In this document: in pieces, positions 19,402 to 29,152 of the stretch
Numbering within the stretch: the stretch's first letter is position 1
Layout: each line of letters begins with the position of its first letter
Source: Methylophaga sp. OBS1
GTDB lineage: Bacteria > Pseudomonadota > Gammaproteobacteria > Nitrosococcales > Methylophagaceae
Length of the DNA: 64,000 nucleotides
Direction: 5' to 3'
Assembly (NCBI RefSeq): GCF_026319365.1
Contig: NZ_JAPDMS010000004.1
Coordinates: forward strand, 1-64,000
Translations under genes and position numbers: made by a program
Notes under the pieces: model-generated
The model's input: the letters and a program-made list of their open reading frames with translations, nothing else
What the model was told of the DNA's origin: nothing
Database searches by the model: none

Positions 19402-19549
19402 GCCCCTCCCACCCTCACCCTAGCCCTCTCCCATCAAGGGAGAGGTGACGTAAGGAGCAGGGTATATCCATTTAATGATGGAAAGCCCTTAACTAGCCGC
19501 TCCTGACTCGCCCCTTCCCCCCCTTGTGGGGGAAGGCTGGGATGGGGGG
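19402..19549. repeat. Paired G/C-tract dispersed repeats between thiC and thiO
   Basis: A first palindrome (19402-19446) reads CCCTCACCCTAGCCCTCTCC and then its partial complement GGGAGAGG. About 63 bases later a second (19510-19549) reads CCTTCCCCCCCTTGTGGGGGAAGG and continues GCTGGGATGGGGGG. The same pair, in the same order, flanks the DUF559 gene at 45700-46242. Such elements are common in intergenic DNA of many proteobacteria. Confidence 0.85.
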
Positions 19550-19574
19550 TAGACTAAAAAGCCAAATCAAATCC

Positions 19575-21479
<1,905 letters not shown>

Positions 21480-21504
21480 CTACATTACGACTGTTTGCAG
21501 GTAT

Positions 21505-21600
21505 CCTGCTTGTTTCCTACGGAAGTCTTAACTTCTTCAGGTTCAACGGGTTTCATCTCAGCCTCCACGGAAAATTCCGCTCGGGCACCCCGACAAGTGA
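21505..21600 (-). promoter_or_regulatory. TPP riboswitch (THI element) upstream of thiC
   Basis: Reading the minus strand, the conserved THI-box blocks appear in order: CTTGT (P1, 21597-21593), GTCGGGGTGCCCGA (about 21593-21580), GGCTGAGAT (about 21563-21555), ACCCGTTGAACCTGA (about 21551-21537), then GTAGGAAACAAG closing P1 with ACAAG (21513-21509). GGGGTGCCC, GCTGAGA and ACCTGA are the signature bases of the aptamer. It lies about 115 bases before the thiC GTG and on the divergent side from smrA. Confidence 0.93.
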
Positions 21601-21694
21601 CTGGCATGTTAAATCAAAAGCCATTTTTTACACAAGCGGCATCTGGCACAATAAGTCAGATACTACCCACCCGAACTCAGGTTTTATCCCGCTC

Positions 21695-22249
21695 ATGGCT
21701 GACAGGCAGAAAGAAAAGGAGAAAGATGACTTTGCGCTTTTTCGTGAAGAAATGCGCGATGCCACCCCGATTCGTCATAACAGTCAGCTTGTTGAGCGCC
21801 CCAAACCGGAAGTCAAAACCCGCCGTAAACGCACTATTGAGCATGAAGTCACCGGCCAGGCCTTTTCCGATATGTTCGCTCCTGACACGGTGGGCAATGA
21901 GGAATACCTGGAATACCGCGGCCCCGGCATTCAGCACAAACTATTCTCTAAACTCCGCACAGGCAAAGTCCACCTGGAAGCCGAACTTGACCTACACGGC
22001 ATGACCATCGCCAAAGCCGAACCCGCCTTGGGTCAGTTTCTGGACCTCTGCCAGCAACAGCAAATCCGCTGTGTCCGCATCATTCACGGCAAAGGCTGGG
22101 GTTCAAGAGACAACAAACCCATTCTCAAAAGCAAAATTAATTACTGGTTGCGACAAAGCCCGGCTGTACTGGCGTTTTGTAGTGCAACTGTTGAGGATGG
22201 TGGGACTGGGGCCTTGTATGTTTTACTTAAGCGCCAACATCAGGAGTAG
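21695..22249 (+). CDS. smrA: Smr-domain DNA endonuclease (SmrA/YdaL type)
   Basis: A 184-residue protein with an N-terminal charged, flexible region and a C-terminal small MutS-related (Smr) domain. The Smr signatures are the LDLHGM motif, the HGKGWGS loop and GGTGALYVLL at the end. Smr domains nick DNA or RNA; stand-alone bacterial forms such as E. coli SmrA have reported endonuclease activity, but the biological role is unclear. It is divergent from the thi operon, and its promoter must lie in or beside the riboswitch region. The A+T-rich island begins after its stop. Confidence 0.88.
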   Translation: MADRQKEKEKDDFALFREEMRDATPIRHNSQLVERPKPEVKTRRKRTIEHEVTGQAFSDMFAPDTVGNEEYLEYRGPGIQHKLFSKLRTGKVHLEAELDLHGMTIAKAEPALGQFLDLCQQQQIRCVRIIHGKGWGSRDNKPILKSKINYWLRQSPAVLAFCSATVEDGGTGALYVLLKRQHQE

Positions 22250-22477
22250 CCTCAGCCTCTGTAGGTTCGATAAAGTTTAGAGACATCATATTGAGATGAA
22301 CATGTTCAAAAGGATTACAAACTAATTCGCTCTTCTCCTCCGGTCACTCAATTTAATTTCAAAATTAACCGTGAATGTTTTACGATTAATTTTTTCTCCC
22401 AAATCGCCACTTAAAGGCCTTTAAATTCAACAGCATAAAAAAGATTTATTTTCCTCATCGAATCATAATCCTTTCAC

Positions 22478-22525
22478 ACTAATAATTAGTGTGAGGCCAG
22501 CGGCCTCATTAACACGCTGTTATGT
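22478..22525. other. Cluster of short palindromes at the left edge of the A+T-rich island
   Basis: Three palindromes stand in a row just before the first island gene: CACACTAAT-A-ATTAGTGTG, GAGGCC-AGC-GGCCTC and TAACA-CGC-TGTTA. The last is followed by TGTCAAG and then the ATG of the next gene within 20 bases. The rest of the 288-base gap after smrA (22250-22477) is A+T-rich with no gene seen. The arrangement could be a recombination site remnant; that is an inference. Confidence 0.5.
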
Positions 22526-22537
22526 CAAGAAAAAACT

Positions 22538-23257
22538 ATGATCTGCAAAGGGTGTAATCAAGATAAAAAGCTTGTTAAAGCACATGTGATTCCTGAATCG
22601 TTTTTCAGGGATTTAAGGGCGGATGAAAAAACTCTCAAATTAATATCTAACGTCGAGGGAGTGCATACTAAAAAAACACCGATTGGTGTATACGACAAAG
22701 AGATTTTGTGCAGGGAATGTGAGGATAAATTCCAAACTCTAGACGACTACGCAGCGAAGCTGCTCATTGTTAACTCAGAAATCGAAGAGCTCAAACAGAA
22801 TGGGGCTTTAGTTGGGTATAAAATTCCAAATGTTGATTACGGGCTACTCAAGCGGTTCATAATTAGCTTGTTATGGAGAGCCTCAATAAGTAAGCACGAA
22901 TTCTATAGCAAAGTAAATTTAGGGGCCTTAGAAGAGCAAGCTAAAAAATTGATTTGGGAAGAATCTGCAGGCGAAAAAGATGAATTTTCGTTCGTTCTCG
23001 CAAAATTCGATGACGAAGGAACTATATCGAAAGCAATGTTAGATCCTCATCAGGAAAGGTGGTATGGAAAACGTTACTATCGTTTTTACATTGGAAGTTT
23101 TGTCCTCTATGTTAAAGCTGACTCACAAATAACTCCTGAACAATGGGTAAAGTTTATCCCCAGCGACGACAACTTGTATGTTGTATCTAGGGGAAAAATA
23201 GAACAATCAAAAGAGTTTCCGGTGTTGCTAAGTGGCTTCAAAACAAATACATCATAA
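22538..23257 (+). CDS. HNH-like zinc-binding protein of unknown function
   Basis: This 239-residue protein is not assigned to a named family. Its N-terminus has two CxxC pairs (CKGC at residue 3 and CREC near 59) around KAHVIPESFFRDL. A CxxC pair followed by (K/S)-x-HxIP and a second CxxC is the layout of treble-clef HNH-type nuclease folds, so DNA binding or cleavage is a plausible role. The remainder is mixed alpha/beta without a recognised motif. The gene is clearly more A+T-rich than thiC or smrA, has only a weak ribosome-binding site and begins right behind a palindrome cluster, all signs of acquired DNA. Nuclease function is inference; the catalytic residues cannot be confirmed by eye. 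Confidence 0.65.
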   Translation: MICKGCNQDKKLVKAHVIPESFFRDLRADEKTLKLISNVEGVHTKKTPIGVYDKEILCRECEDKFQTLDDYAAKLLIVNSEIEELKQNGALVGYKIPNVDYGLLKRFIISLLWRASISKHEFYSKVNLGALEEQAKKLIWEESAGEKDEFSFVLAKFDDEGTISKAMLDPHQERWYGKRYYRFYIGSFVLYVKADSQITPEQWVKFIPSDDNLYVVSRGKIEQSKEFPVLLSGFKTNTS

Positions 23258-23330
23258 GGCAAGCCAGCATCGCCCCGTGCGGTAGCTGGACCTTGTTACA
23301 CGAGGCCGCTGCTGGCGGCATTAGGAGGAA
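23258..23330. repeat. Imperfect 70-bp palindrome between the two island genes (attC-like?)
   Basis: TAAGGCAAGCCAGCATCG at the left and CGCTGCTGGCGGCATTA at the right are inverted copies with two or three unpaired bases, around an unpaired centre of about 30 bases. The palindrome begins within the stop codon of the first gene and ends in the ribosome-binding site AGGAGG of the next. That geometry matches an integron cassette recombination site, but the consensus ends GTTRRRY and RYYYAAC are not intact. Confidence 0.5.
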
Positions 23331-23332
23331 AT

Positions 23333-24007
23333 TTGGAAAATTTACCACCGCAAGCGTTTATACCAATTGGCGTCATTTTGGCCGCTCTGATTGGCGGTTT
23401 TTTCTCTGTGGTTAGTTTAATTGTATCCAAAGAGCAGAAGACCTCTGAGTTTCGGCAACAATGGATTGATAGTTTAAGAAAAGAAATATCAGACCATATC
23501 GCAGCATCAATCACACTCGCTGCGTTGCGTCAGTATCAAACTGGAACAGACGAAAGCTTTCTAAAAGAAGCTTCAGAGGAGCAACAACAAGTTGCCTCCA
23601 CTTTCACATCAATAAAGCTAAGGATTAATCCTGAAGATAAAGATTCAAACATACGAAAGCTAAACAACGAATTCCTAGAAGCGCTAGAGGAATGCCGAAG
23701 ACTCTACAACAAGAAAGAATGGGAAGAATCTAGAAAATACGCCAACGTTCTGACAGATAGATCTATCCCGATGCTGAAAGCAGAGTGGGAAAGGGTCAAA
23801 CGTGGTGAAAATACATATATCGCCACGAAGTACATAGCAATTTTCATTTCTGCGATTTCCCTAGTTGCGCTTATAACAGTGAGCTGGCAACTTTGGCCGA
23901 AACAAGAAGCTGCAGTGGCGCCTGCTCAATCTACTCAGCATGTAACTAAGGAAAATAAACCTCCTTACAAATCATTGCAGTCGACCGCTAACGCGTTGTC
24001 TGAGTGA
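23333..24007 (+). CDS. Two-TM membrane protein of unknown function (accessory island)
   Basis: I do not recognise this 224-residue protein. It has a transmembrane helix at about residues 9-30 (IPIGVILAALIGGFFSVVSL), then SKEQKTSEFRQQWIDSLRKE, a long helical cytoplasmic region (to about 160), a second transmembrane helix at about 168-190 and a short polar tail. The pattern of an N-terminal helix followed by FRQxWIDxLR occurs in poorly studied membrane proteins of accessory regions, but this is memory, not proof. It starts at TTG 23333 behind a strong AGGAGG site, which is part of the palindrome separating it from the HNH-like gene. Composition is A+T-rich. A toxin or defence effector role is conceivable but unsupported. 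Confidence 0.65.
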   Translation: MENLPPQAFIPIGVILAALIGGFFSVVSLIVSKEQKTSEFRQQWIDSLRKEISDHIAASITLAALRQYQTGTDESFLKEASEEQQQVASTFTSIKLRINPEDKDSNIRKLNNEFLEALEECRRLYNKKEWEESRKYANVLTDRSIPMLKAEWERVKRGENTYIATKYIAIFISAISLVALITVSWQLWPKQEAAVAPAQSTQHVTKENKPPYKSLQSTANALSE

Positions 24008-24061
24008 GGAGTTAGCTACTTTCATGAGGCAATCTAAAATAGATTGTGTGGAGTACGTAAG

Positions 24062-24400
24062 ATGAAAACCAATGATATTGGTTTTAACGCAAATTACTCA
24101 GAAGAAGCCTTCACCTTTGACCAAGTCAGCGAATTGACCGGTGATGTCCTACTTGAATTTGGCACACCCTGGTGTGGTCATTGTCAGGCCGCGACGCCTG
24201 CCATAAGAGAAGCGCTCGCTGAACATTCAGAGCTACGACATATCAGAGTCTATGATGGCAAAGGCAAACGACTGGGGCGACTTTTCAAGGTCAAGCTTTG
24301 GCCGACTTTGGTCCTCCTGCACGAGGGTGATGAAGTGGCTCGTCTGGTGAGGCCAGTAAGCACTGACGAGGTTCGCCAGTTACTCTCGAAAATCAGTTAA
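24062..24400 (+). CDS. Thioredoxin-family protein
   Basis: A 112-residue cytoplasmic thioredoxin-fold protein. The active site is WCGHC (C38 and C41), and the cis-proline region reads LWPTLVLLHEGDEVARLVRP. GH between the cysteines is the dipeptide of PDI and DsbA-like enzymes rather than GP of classical thioredoxin, so redox potential may be higher. The start at 24062 is chosen over upstream in-frame codons because the region before it contains a small hairpin (24030-24046) and the preferred ATG gives the normal thioredoxin length. It marks the return to ordinary composition after the A+T-rich island. Confidence 0.85.
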   Translation: MKTNDIGFNANYSEEAFTFDQVSELTGDVLLEFGTPWCGHCQAATPAIREALAEHSELRHIRVYDGKGKRLGRLFKVKLWPTLVLLHEGDEVARLVRPVSTDEVRQLLSKIS

Positions 24401-24596
24401 CCGCCGCTGACAAATTAAGGTTTCTAATTCAGTAGCTTGCTTATCCCCCGCCCTCCTCTGTGACGACACTTAGCGGTCTTTTAAACCAATACTATATTTC
24501 ATGACAGTTCTCTAAAAAGCGCGGATAATATCGCAGCCCTGAATCAGGATCGGGCACACCCCGCGAGTCATCTCGCTCTTACCACTGGAGCATCGA

Positions 24597-26426
24597 ATGA
24601 AGCACTTTGGATGGCTGCTTTTCATCTTATTCAGTTCGAACGCGTTATCTGCGGACGAAGTTGAAATCCCGTTGCTGGCTGAAACTACTCATTTGCAGTC
24701 TGCGATTAGCCGCGTGCTTGAACTTGATGACAAGGGACAGAGCACGCTCCGCAACGATCTTTGCAACCAGCTTGAATTGTCCGATGTGCAGGTCGCTGTC
24801 GATGGTGAAAAACTGTCTGTCGGCATGGCATTGACCGCTACAACCGGTGCCCATGTACTCGGTGTCTGCCGGGGCCCCAAACCGTGGCTGGGACGTCTTG
24901 CACTGAAACTGACACCGCAGGTGACAGAATCGGGACTGGCGATCGAGTTTGTGCCTGACTCCATCGAACTGTCACGTCCGGATAATAGCCCCGGCCTCTT
25001 GAGCAAACCCGTCAAGCTCATTGCTGATGCGCTGGTGTTGCCACGCATGAAAAGCGTCAAAGTTGATCTGGCAGGGCCACTTAACAATCTTGATGAATTA
25101 ATCGAGCAATTGCTGGGCCCGGATGGTGAGCCATCCCTGGTTGAGCGAACCCACATTAGCCGCATTCAAACCGAAGAAACCGGCGTCAGAGCCTGGCTGG
25201 CTTTCCAGGTTCAACCGCCTGCATTCGCCGATGTATCACCTGAGCCTATTCTGGATGACAGCGAATTGGCTGAATGGCAAACCATTGAAGATGAGCTAGA
25301 TGGCTTCCTGACCACCATCATTACGATGCTGGCTCAATCTACGGATTCGCGTGCCCTGCGTCTTGAGTTATTCGCTGTGCTGTTGGATGCAAGGCATGCG
25401 ATTGCCGAAGCGCTGACGATTGATGACCCCGAGTCTGATCCGGTTCGCGAACTGTTCCTGACTACATGGGATCGCTTGCGTCCGTTGATGGGCATACTCG
25501 AAGGCTTGGACACACCGGGGCTGGAAGTTGACTTCAGACTGGCCGCATTTCTGGCAGGTGGTGACGCACTGCGGGCACTCGATGCGCTGGGGCCGGAATA
25601 TGGTCTGGAAATCACCCGTGATGGACTGCGTAGGCTCGCTCGCCTGTTGATGGCTGAGTCGGTACCGCCGAGCTTTACGCCTTTGCCGCTGGAAGTCGAC
25701 CCCGAGTTTCGTGATCTGTTTGGTTTTAATAGCGAGGGGGAACCAGAACTCCCGACCATGCCATTAAGTGAGCAAATCACCGGGAGTCTGGGCCGTGTGG
25801 GTTCCTGGCTGATGCCAACCGCACATGCCGATAACATCAACCCCGCCGAGGCATTAAAGGGCATGGTCCCAAAGCCGGGCAATCTTGATACTTATCTTGA
25901 GCTGGTCGCCCGTTTGCTGGAGCAACAGGCCAGCGCCTGGCTGGACAACAATAACAGCCTGCCCGACAGACTGACAGAGCGGCTTGATCCGCTAGTTCGT
26001 GCCACCGCCTGGAAGGAATCCTGCTGGCGTCATTTCGCCGGCTCAAGCAGTCCGCCGGAAGTGTTGCGCTCCGCCGGTGGTGCTGTCGGTATGATGCAAA
26101 TCAACGGCCGGGTCTGGCGCAAGGTCTATGATCTGGCTCGTCTTGTTAATGAGGTCGACTACAACGTGAATGCCGGCATCGATATTCTGACCCATTACCT
26201 GGTCGATTACGCACTCCGGCGTGGTGAACACGAGCAGCCCGGCGGTGATGACAACCTGATCAAGGCCACCTATGCTGCTTATAACGGCGGTCCCGGACAT
26301 TTGTCACGCTATCGTCTTAATGACACTGCCGCGTCATTGAAAGCCATCGACAAGGCATTCTGGAACCATTACACCACCATCAAGAAGGATGAATGGCCAG
26401 ATATCTCAACCTGTTATAGTCAATAA
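24597..26426 (+). CDS. Secreted lytic transglycosylase (SLT domain) with long N-terminal region
   Basis: A 609-residue exported protein with a signal peptide (MKHFGWLLFILFSSNALSA). The C-terminal 150 residues form an SLT lysozyme-like domain: catalytic glutamate about E474 in TAWKESCWRHF, GAVGMMQING, NVNAGIDILTHYL and YAAYNGGPGHLSRY, the classical motif set. It would cleave murein glycosidic bonds in the periplasm. The first 450 residues match nothing I know; they are acidic and Leu-rich, and may position the enzyme or bind partners. Length is unusual, since most SLT enzymes have a shorter or a superhelical N-terminus. It converges with the GspE-like ATPase gene over a shared inverted repeat. 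Confidence 0.85.
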   Translation: MKHFGWLLFILFSSNALSADEVEIPLLAETTHLQSAISRVLELDDKGQSTLRNDLCNQLELSDVQVAVDGEKLSVGMALTATTGAHVLGVCRGPKPWLGRLALKLTPQVTESGLAIEFVPDSIELSRPDNSPGLLSKPVKLIADALVLPRMKSVKVDLAGPLNNLDELIEQLLGPDGEPSLVERTHISRIQTEETGVRAWLAFQVQPPAFADVSPEPILDDSELAEWQTIEDELDGFLTTIITMLAQSTDSRALRLELFAVLLDARHAIAEALTIDDPESDPVRELFLTTWDRLRPLMGILEGLDTPGLEVDFRLAAFLAGGDALRALDALGPEYGLEITRDGLRRLARLLMAESVPPSFTPLPLEVDPEFRDLFGFNSEGEPELPTMPLSEQITGSLGRVGSWLMPTAHADNINPAEALKGMVPKPGNLDTYLELVARLLEQQASAWLDNNNSLPDRLTERLDPLVRATAWKESCWRHFAGSSSPPEVLRSAGGAVGMMQINGRVWRKVYDLARLVNEVDYNVNAGIDILTHYLVDYALRRGEHEQPGGDDNLIKATYAAYNGGPGHLSRYRLNDTAASLKAIDKAFWNHYTTIKKDEWPDISTCYSQ

Positions 26427-26434
26427 TGAATCAG

Positions 26435-26488
26435 GTAGGTTGGGCTGAATGCAATGAAGCCCAACATCTGAATCTCAGCCCAACCTAC
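26435..26488. terminator. Inverted repeat between convergent genes, probable bidirectional terminator
   Basis: GTAGGTTGGGCTGA (26435-26448) is exactly complementary to 26475-26488. A second copy of the right arm, AAGCCCAA (26457-26464), allows an alternative inner stem with TTGGGCTT-like pairing. There is no T-tract. It lies between two stop codons facing each other. The wording resembles a widely dispersed intergenic repeat, so it may be a mobile palindrome doing terminator duty. Confidence 0.55.
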
Positions 26489-26489
26489 A

Positions 26490-27791
26490 CTAGGATTTCT
26501 GAGGTCTGAAGCCCGGCAGTAGCATGCCGGTGTGCAGCAACTCTCGCAGCGTGGTCAGGCCCTCTTCTACTTTTGCCAGACCGTCATCCAGCATCAGCAT
26601 TTCGCCACGTTCAATCAAAGTTTGTCTAAGTGCCTGCTCATCCTCATGATTGAGGATCATCGCGAGATCTTCTTCCGTCGGCTGCCAGACTTCAAAAATA
26701 CCCAGCCGACCTTGATACCCCAGTTCATTACAGGCATGACAGCCTTCGGCGCGCCAGACTGTTGAGGGCACATCACGCCCATGCTCCTGAAGCCATTTTT
26801 TCTCCATCTCATTGGGCGTGTCTTCGACTTTGCACGTTGGGCAGAGCCTGCGGACCAGCCTTTGCGCTACCACCAGCCCGAGATTGCTGGAGATTTCATA
26901 ATCGTCCAGACCCAGATTGCGAAAGGCTGTGATGGTGCCCACGGCATCACGACTATGCAATGTGGCCATCAGGGCCCGGCCACTGGTTGCCACGCTGACC
27001 GCAGCGCGGGCCGAGGGCACATCCCTGATTTCACCAATCAGGACGTAATCCGGATCCAGCCTGAGCATGGCATCCGCGCCATTAGCGAAGGTGAGATTAT
27101 GGGTCGGGTTAACCTGGATTTGATTAATGCCGGGGACTTCGTATTCAACCGGGTCCTCCAGGGTGATGACATGACTATCATTGAGTTTCAGTTCATGCAG
27201 CAAGGCATAGAGTGTGGTGGTTTTACCGCTGCCTGTTGGGCCGGCCACCACAAACAGACTGCCGTTCGCATCCATCCAGCGCCGGATTGATTCGACACCC
27301 TGGCTGTGAATGCCCAGTTGTCTGACCTCTTTCACCGCTTCCGGTGGTGATAACAAGCGAATCGCCAGCTTATCCCCGGAGATACAGGGGACTGCTGTTA
27401 CCCTCAAATCCAGGGTTTGATCCTCGATCTCGTAACTGAAACCGCCTTCATCACAGTTCACGCTGGGCAAGGGATCGATATTGGCCAGCACCTTGAACTG
27501 ATGTGCCAGCCGCTGCCCCTGATCACGTTCAATCTCAATGGCGTCAATCATGACGCCATCAATTCTGAGACGAACCTGGTAATGAGTCGGAAACGGGTCA
27601 AGATGAATATCAGACGCCCTGGCCTGGAGCGTGTCGTGCAGCAAGGCGTGGGCACCGAGCCCCTCGTCATCTGACAGATCCTCGTTATCTGCAAATAACT
27701 GACGGAACTCGACCAGAATATGCTCACGAAGTTGACGGCCAAAGCGTTGTTCGGCTTGCCGTTGTTGGCTTTCTCGGGTGTCCTGGCTCAA
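26490..27791 (-). CDS. Orphan type II secretion/type IV pilus-type ATPase (GspE/PilB family)
   Basis: A hexameric secretion-type ATPase by motif: Walker A GPTGSGKTT, aspartate box ITLEDPVEYEVPG, Walker B LRLDPDYVLIGEIRD, the His-box ATLHSRDAVGTITAFRNL and a zinc site made of CPTC and CHAC. At about 433 residues it lacks the full N-terminal domain of GspE (usually over 490 residues). The segment normally reading KRLPQDGRF is replaced by PLPSVNCDEGGFS. No pilin, GspF or secretin gene is nearby. Start: a TTG at 27791 has an ideal GGAGG eight bases upstream; an ATG 11 codons earlier (27824) has none and is the alternative. Its partner system cannot be seen here. Confidence 0.85.
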   Translation of the reverse strand: MSQDTRESQQRQAEQRFGRQLREHILVEFRQLFADNEDLSDDEGLGAHALLHDTLQARASDIHLDPFPTHYQVRLRIDGVMIDAIEIERDQGQRLAHQFKVLANIDPLPSVNCDEGGFSYEIEDQTLDLRVTAVPCISGDKLAIRLLSPPEAVKEVRQLGIHSQGVESIRRWMDANGSLFVVAGPTGSGKTTTLYALLHELKLNDSHVITLEDPVEYEVPGINQIQVNPTHNLTFANGADAMLRLDPDYVLIGEIRDVPSARAAVSVATSGRALMATLHSRDAVGTITAFRNLGLDDYEISSNLGLVVAQRLVRRLCPTCKVEDTPNEMEKKWLQEHGRDVPSTVWRAEGCHACNELGYQGRLGIFEVWQPTEEDLAMILNHEDEQALRQTLIERGEMLMLDDGLAKVEEGLTTLRELLHTGMLLPGFRPQKS

Positions 27792-27978
27792 GGTAATATC
27801 CTCCGAAAGACAAACTACATTCATTGTTTCAACACAGCGCGCGATTCAAAGCAAAGCCGGCGCTCAGTAGGCGGGAATTCTGTATTACAAATTCCCCTAG
27901 CAACAGGCCATCCCATGTGCTGCCGACTTCATCCTGATTCCCTATCTGGCTCGCAGGGTTGAGGCTTCTTCATTTAAT

Positions 27979-28290
27979 TCATTGATTGTCATGATAATTG
28001 TCCTCAATTCTGTCCCAGCTGTTGTACTCGCCGCGGTCACCGGGATAGGGATCAATCCATTCATTTTCGTCCAGACGATTGTCTTGATTCTGATCCCAGC
28101 CTTCATAACGGCGTGTGTCGTCCTCCCTATAGCTGTTGTATTGCGGCTGCGAAATCTGGCCATCCTGATCAGAATCCAGTGATGAGTAGGGCTCGTCGGC
28201 CAGCGCGCTGTTACTCAGTAGCGCGAGCATCACGCTGAGGGCCAGAGAATGTAAGCTGAAGATCCTGTTTTTGCTATCAAGCAATGTCAT
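27979..28290 (-). CDS. Small secreted EF-hand protein
   Basis: A 103-residue protein with a signal sequence (hydrophobic ALSVMLALLSNSALA, cleavage about residue 32) and two calcium-binding loops, DSDQDGQISQPQY and DQNQDNRLDENEW. Both have acidic or polar residues at the ligand positions 1, 3, 5 and 12-like. The C-terminal 25 residues are acidic and Tyr/Asp-rich. It probably binds Ca2+ in the periplasm or outside the cell; the partner is unknown. It is divergent from the DUF4174 gene, with a 353-base gap between them. Confidence 0.8.
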   Translation of the reverse strand: MTLLDSKNRIFSLHSLALSVMLALLSNSALADEPYSSLDSDQDGQISQPQYNSYREDDTRRYEGWDQNQDNRLDENEWIDPYPGDRGEYNSWDRIEDNYHDNQ

Positions 28291-28643
28291 GTTCAGGCTC
28301 CTTTCAAATGGCTGAGTAGTGTACGGTTTAATCTGGGCACGCCATTAATAAACGGGGCCAGAATCAATCCGTTCACTTCTCGTGAGAAAAGGCACAAAAG
28401 CTCTTTGTGCTTGCTGATAAAACGTTTCTTGTCACTATTTTTCAGACGATCAACAACAACCGTTTTTGAACAGCATCCTATTCCGTTACGACACCCTGAT
28501 AATGGAGAAGTTGAGCTTGGATGAGGTTCCGCTTTATTAAGTTCTGAAACAGCACAAGTGAGATGAAAAATATCGGGCGTGGCTAAAGTCATCGTCGTGT
28601 TTGGCTGGTCACAAAGGTGATTGCTGAAATTCAAGACAGGTGA
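28291..28643. other. Intergenic region, 353 bases, divergent promoters expected
   Basis: No gene is supported. An open frame of 113 codons on the minus strand (28293-28634) begins at TTG without a ribosome-binding site, and its protein has no recognisable features. A short hairpin, GCACAAA-AGCTC-TTTGTGC (28392-28410), lies in the EF-hand leader; on the minus strand it is followed by CTTTTCT, so a weak attenuator or terminator is possible. Confidence 0.5.
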
Positions 28644-29078
28644 ATGATGAAATATGCAGCGCTGTTAATCGCTTTCTTATTATCTTTTAATGCCATGTCC
28701 GAAAATCAACCGATACTGAACAATCTGGAGCCGCTGACCTGGAAAAACCGGGTCATTCTTGTCTTTACCAACGACACTGAGCAATACCAGACTCGCCTGC
28801 AACAGGCGAAAGCAGCGATAGATGACCGGGATATCGCCTGGTTCATTATCGATGGCAATGAGACTAAAACCAACTATCAAGGCAGGGTCACGGATAAGTT
28901 CGCCGCCACTATCAACCGGCAGTACTCAGCACTGGATGCAGCAGTCATTCTGATTGGCAAGGATGGCGGCGTGAAGGAAACCGGCGACTTGCTGTCACTG
29001 GACGGTCTGTTTGATGAAATTGACTCGATGCCAATGCGAATCAGAGAAATGAACCAGAATCAGCTAACCGATGGTTAA
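28644..29078 (+). CDS. DUF4174 family secreted protein
   Basis: A 144-residue protein with a signal peptide (ALLIAFLLSFNAMS) and a thioredoxin-like alpha/beta fold region typical of DUF4174: PLTWKNRVILVFTND, then IAWFIIDGNETKTN and AAVILIGKDGGVKE(T)GDLLSLDGLFDEIDSMPMR. Family members have an unknown role; they lack redox cysteines, as here. Two ATG codons are adjacent; the second (28647) has better spacing to AGG. It is followed by sodC on the same strand after 74 bases, so an envelope stress link is possible but not shown. Confidence 0.82.
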   Translation: MMKYAALLIAFLLSFNAMSENQPILNNLEPLTWKNRVILVFTNDTEQYQTRLQQAKAAIDDRDIAWFIIDGNETKTNYQGRVTDKFAATINRQYSALDAAVILIGKDGGVKETGDLLSLDGLFDEIDSMPMRIREMNQNQLTDG

Positions 29079-29152
29079 CAGCAAATGTAGGAACATCTTA
29101 GCTTCTGCAAAGTCCAGTTAGGTAAGTTGAGAAATCAAAAAAGGAGGTCTTA

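Noticed and set aside
22250..24046. Prophage or insertion sequence remnant
   Set aside because: No integrase, transposase, terminal inverted repeats of IS type or phage structural genes are present; only composition and palindromes are unusual.
24400..24596. tRNA or small RNA in the gap before the lytic transglycosylase
   Set aside because: No cloverleaf, CCA end or convincing promoter-terminator pair could be seen.
26427..26489. Classical rho-independent terminator
   Set aside because: The stem is long and perfect but has a 26-base interior and no T-tract, so it is listed only as a probable terminator of repeat origin.
28293..28634. 113-codon open frame on the minus strand as a gene
   Set aside because: It begins at TTG without a ribosome-binding site, fills exactly the divergent promoter region and has no recognisable protein features.
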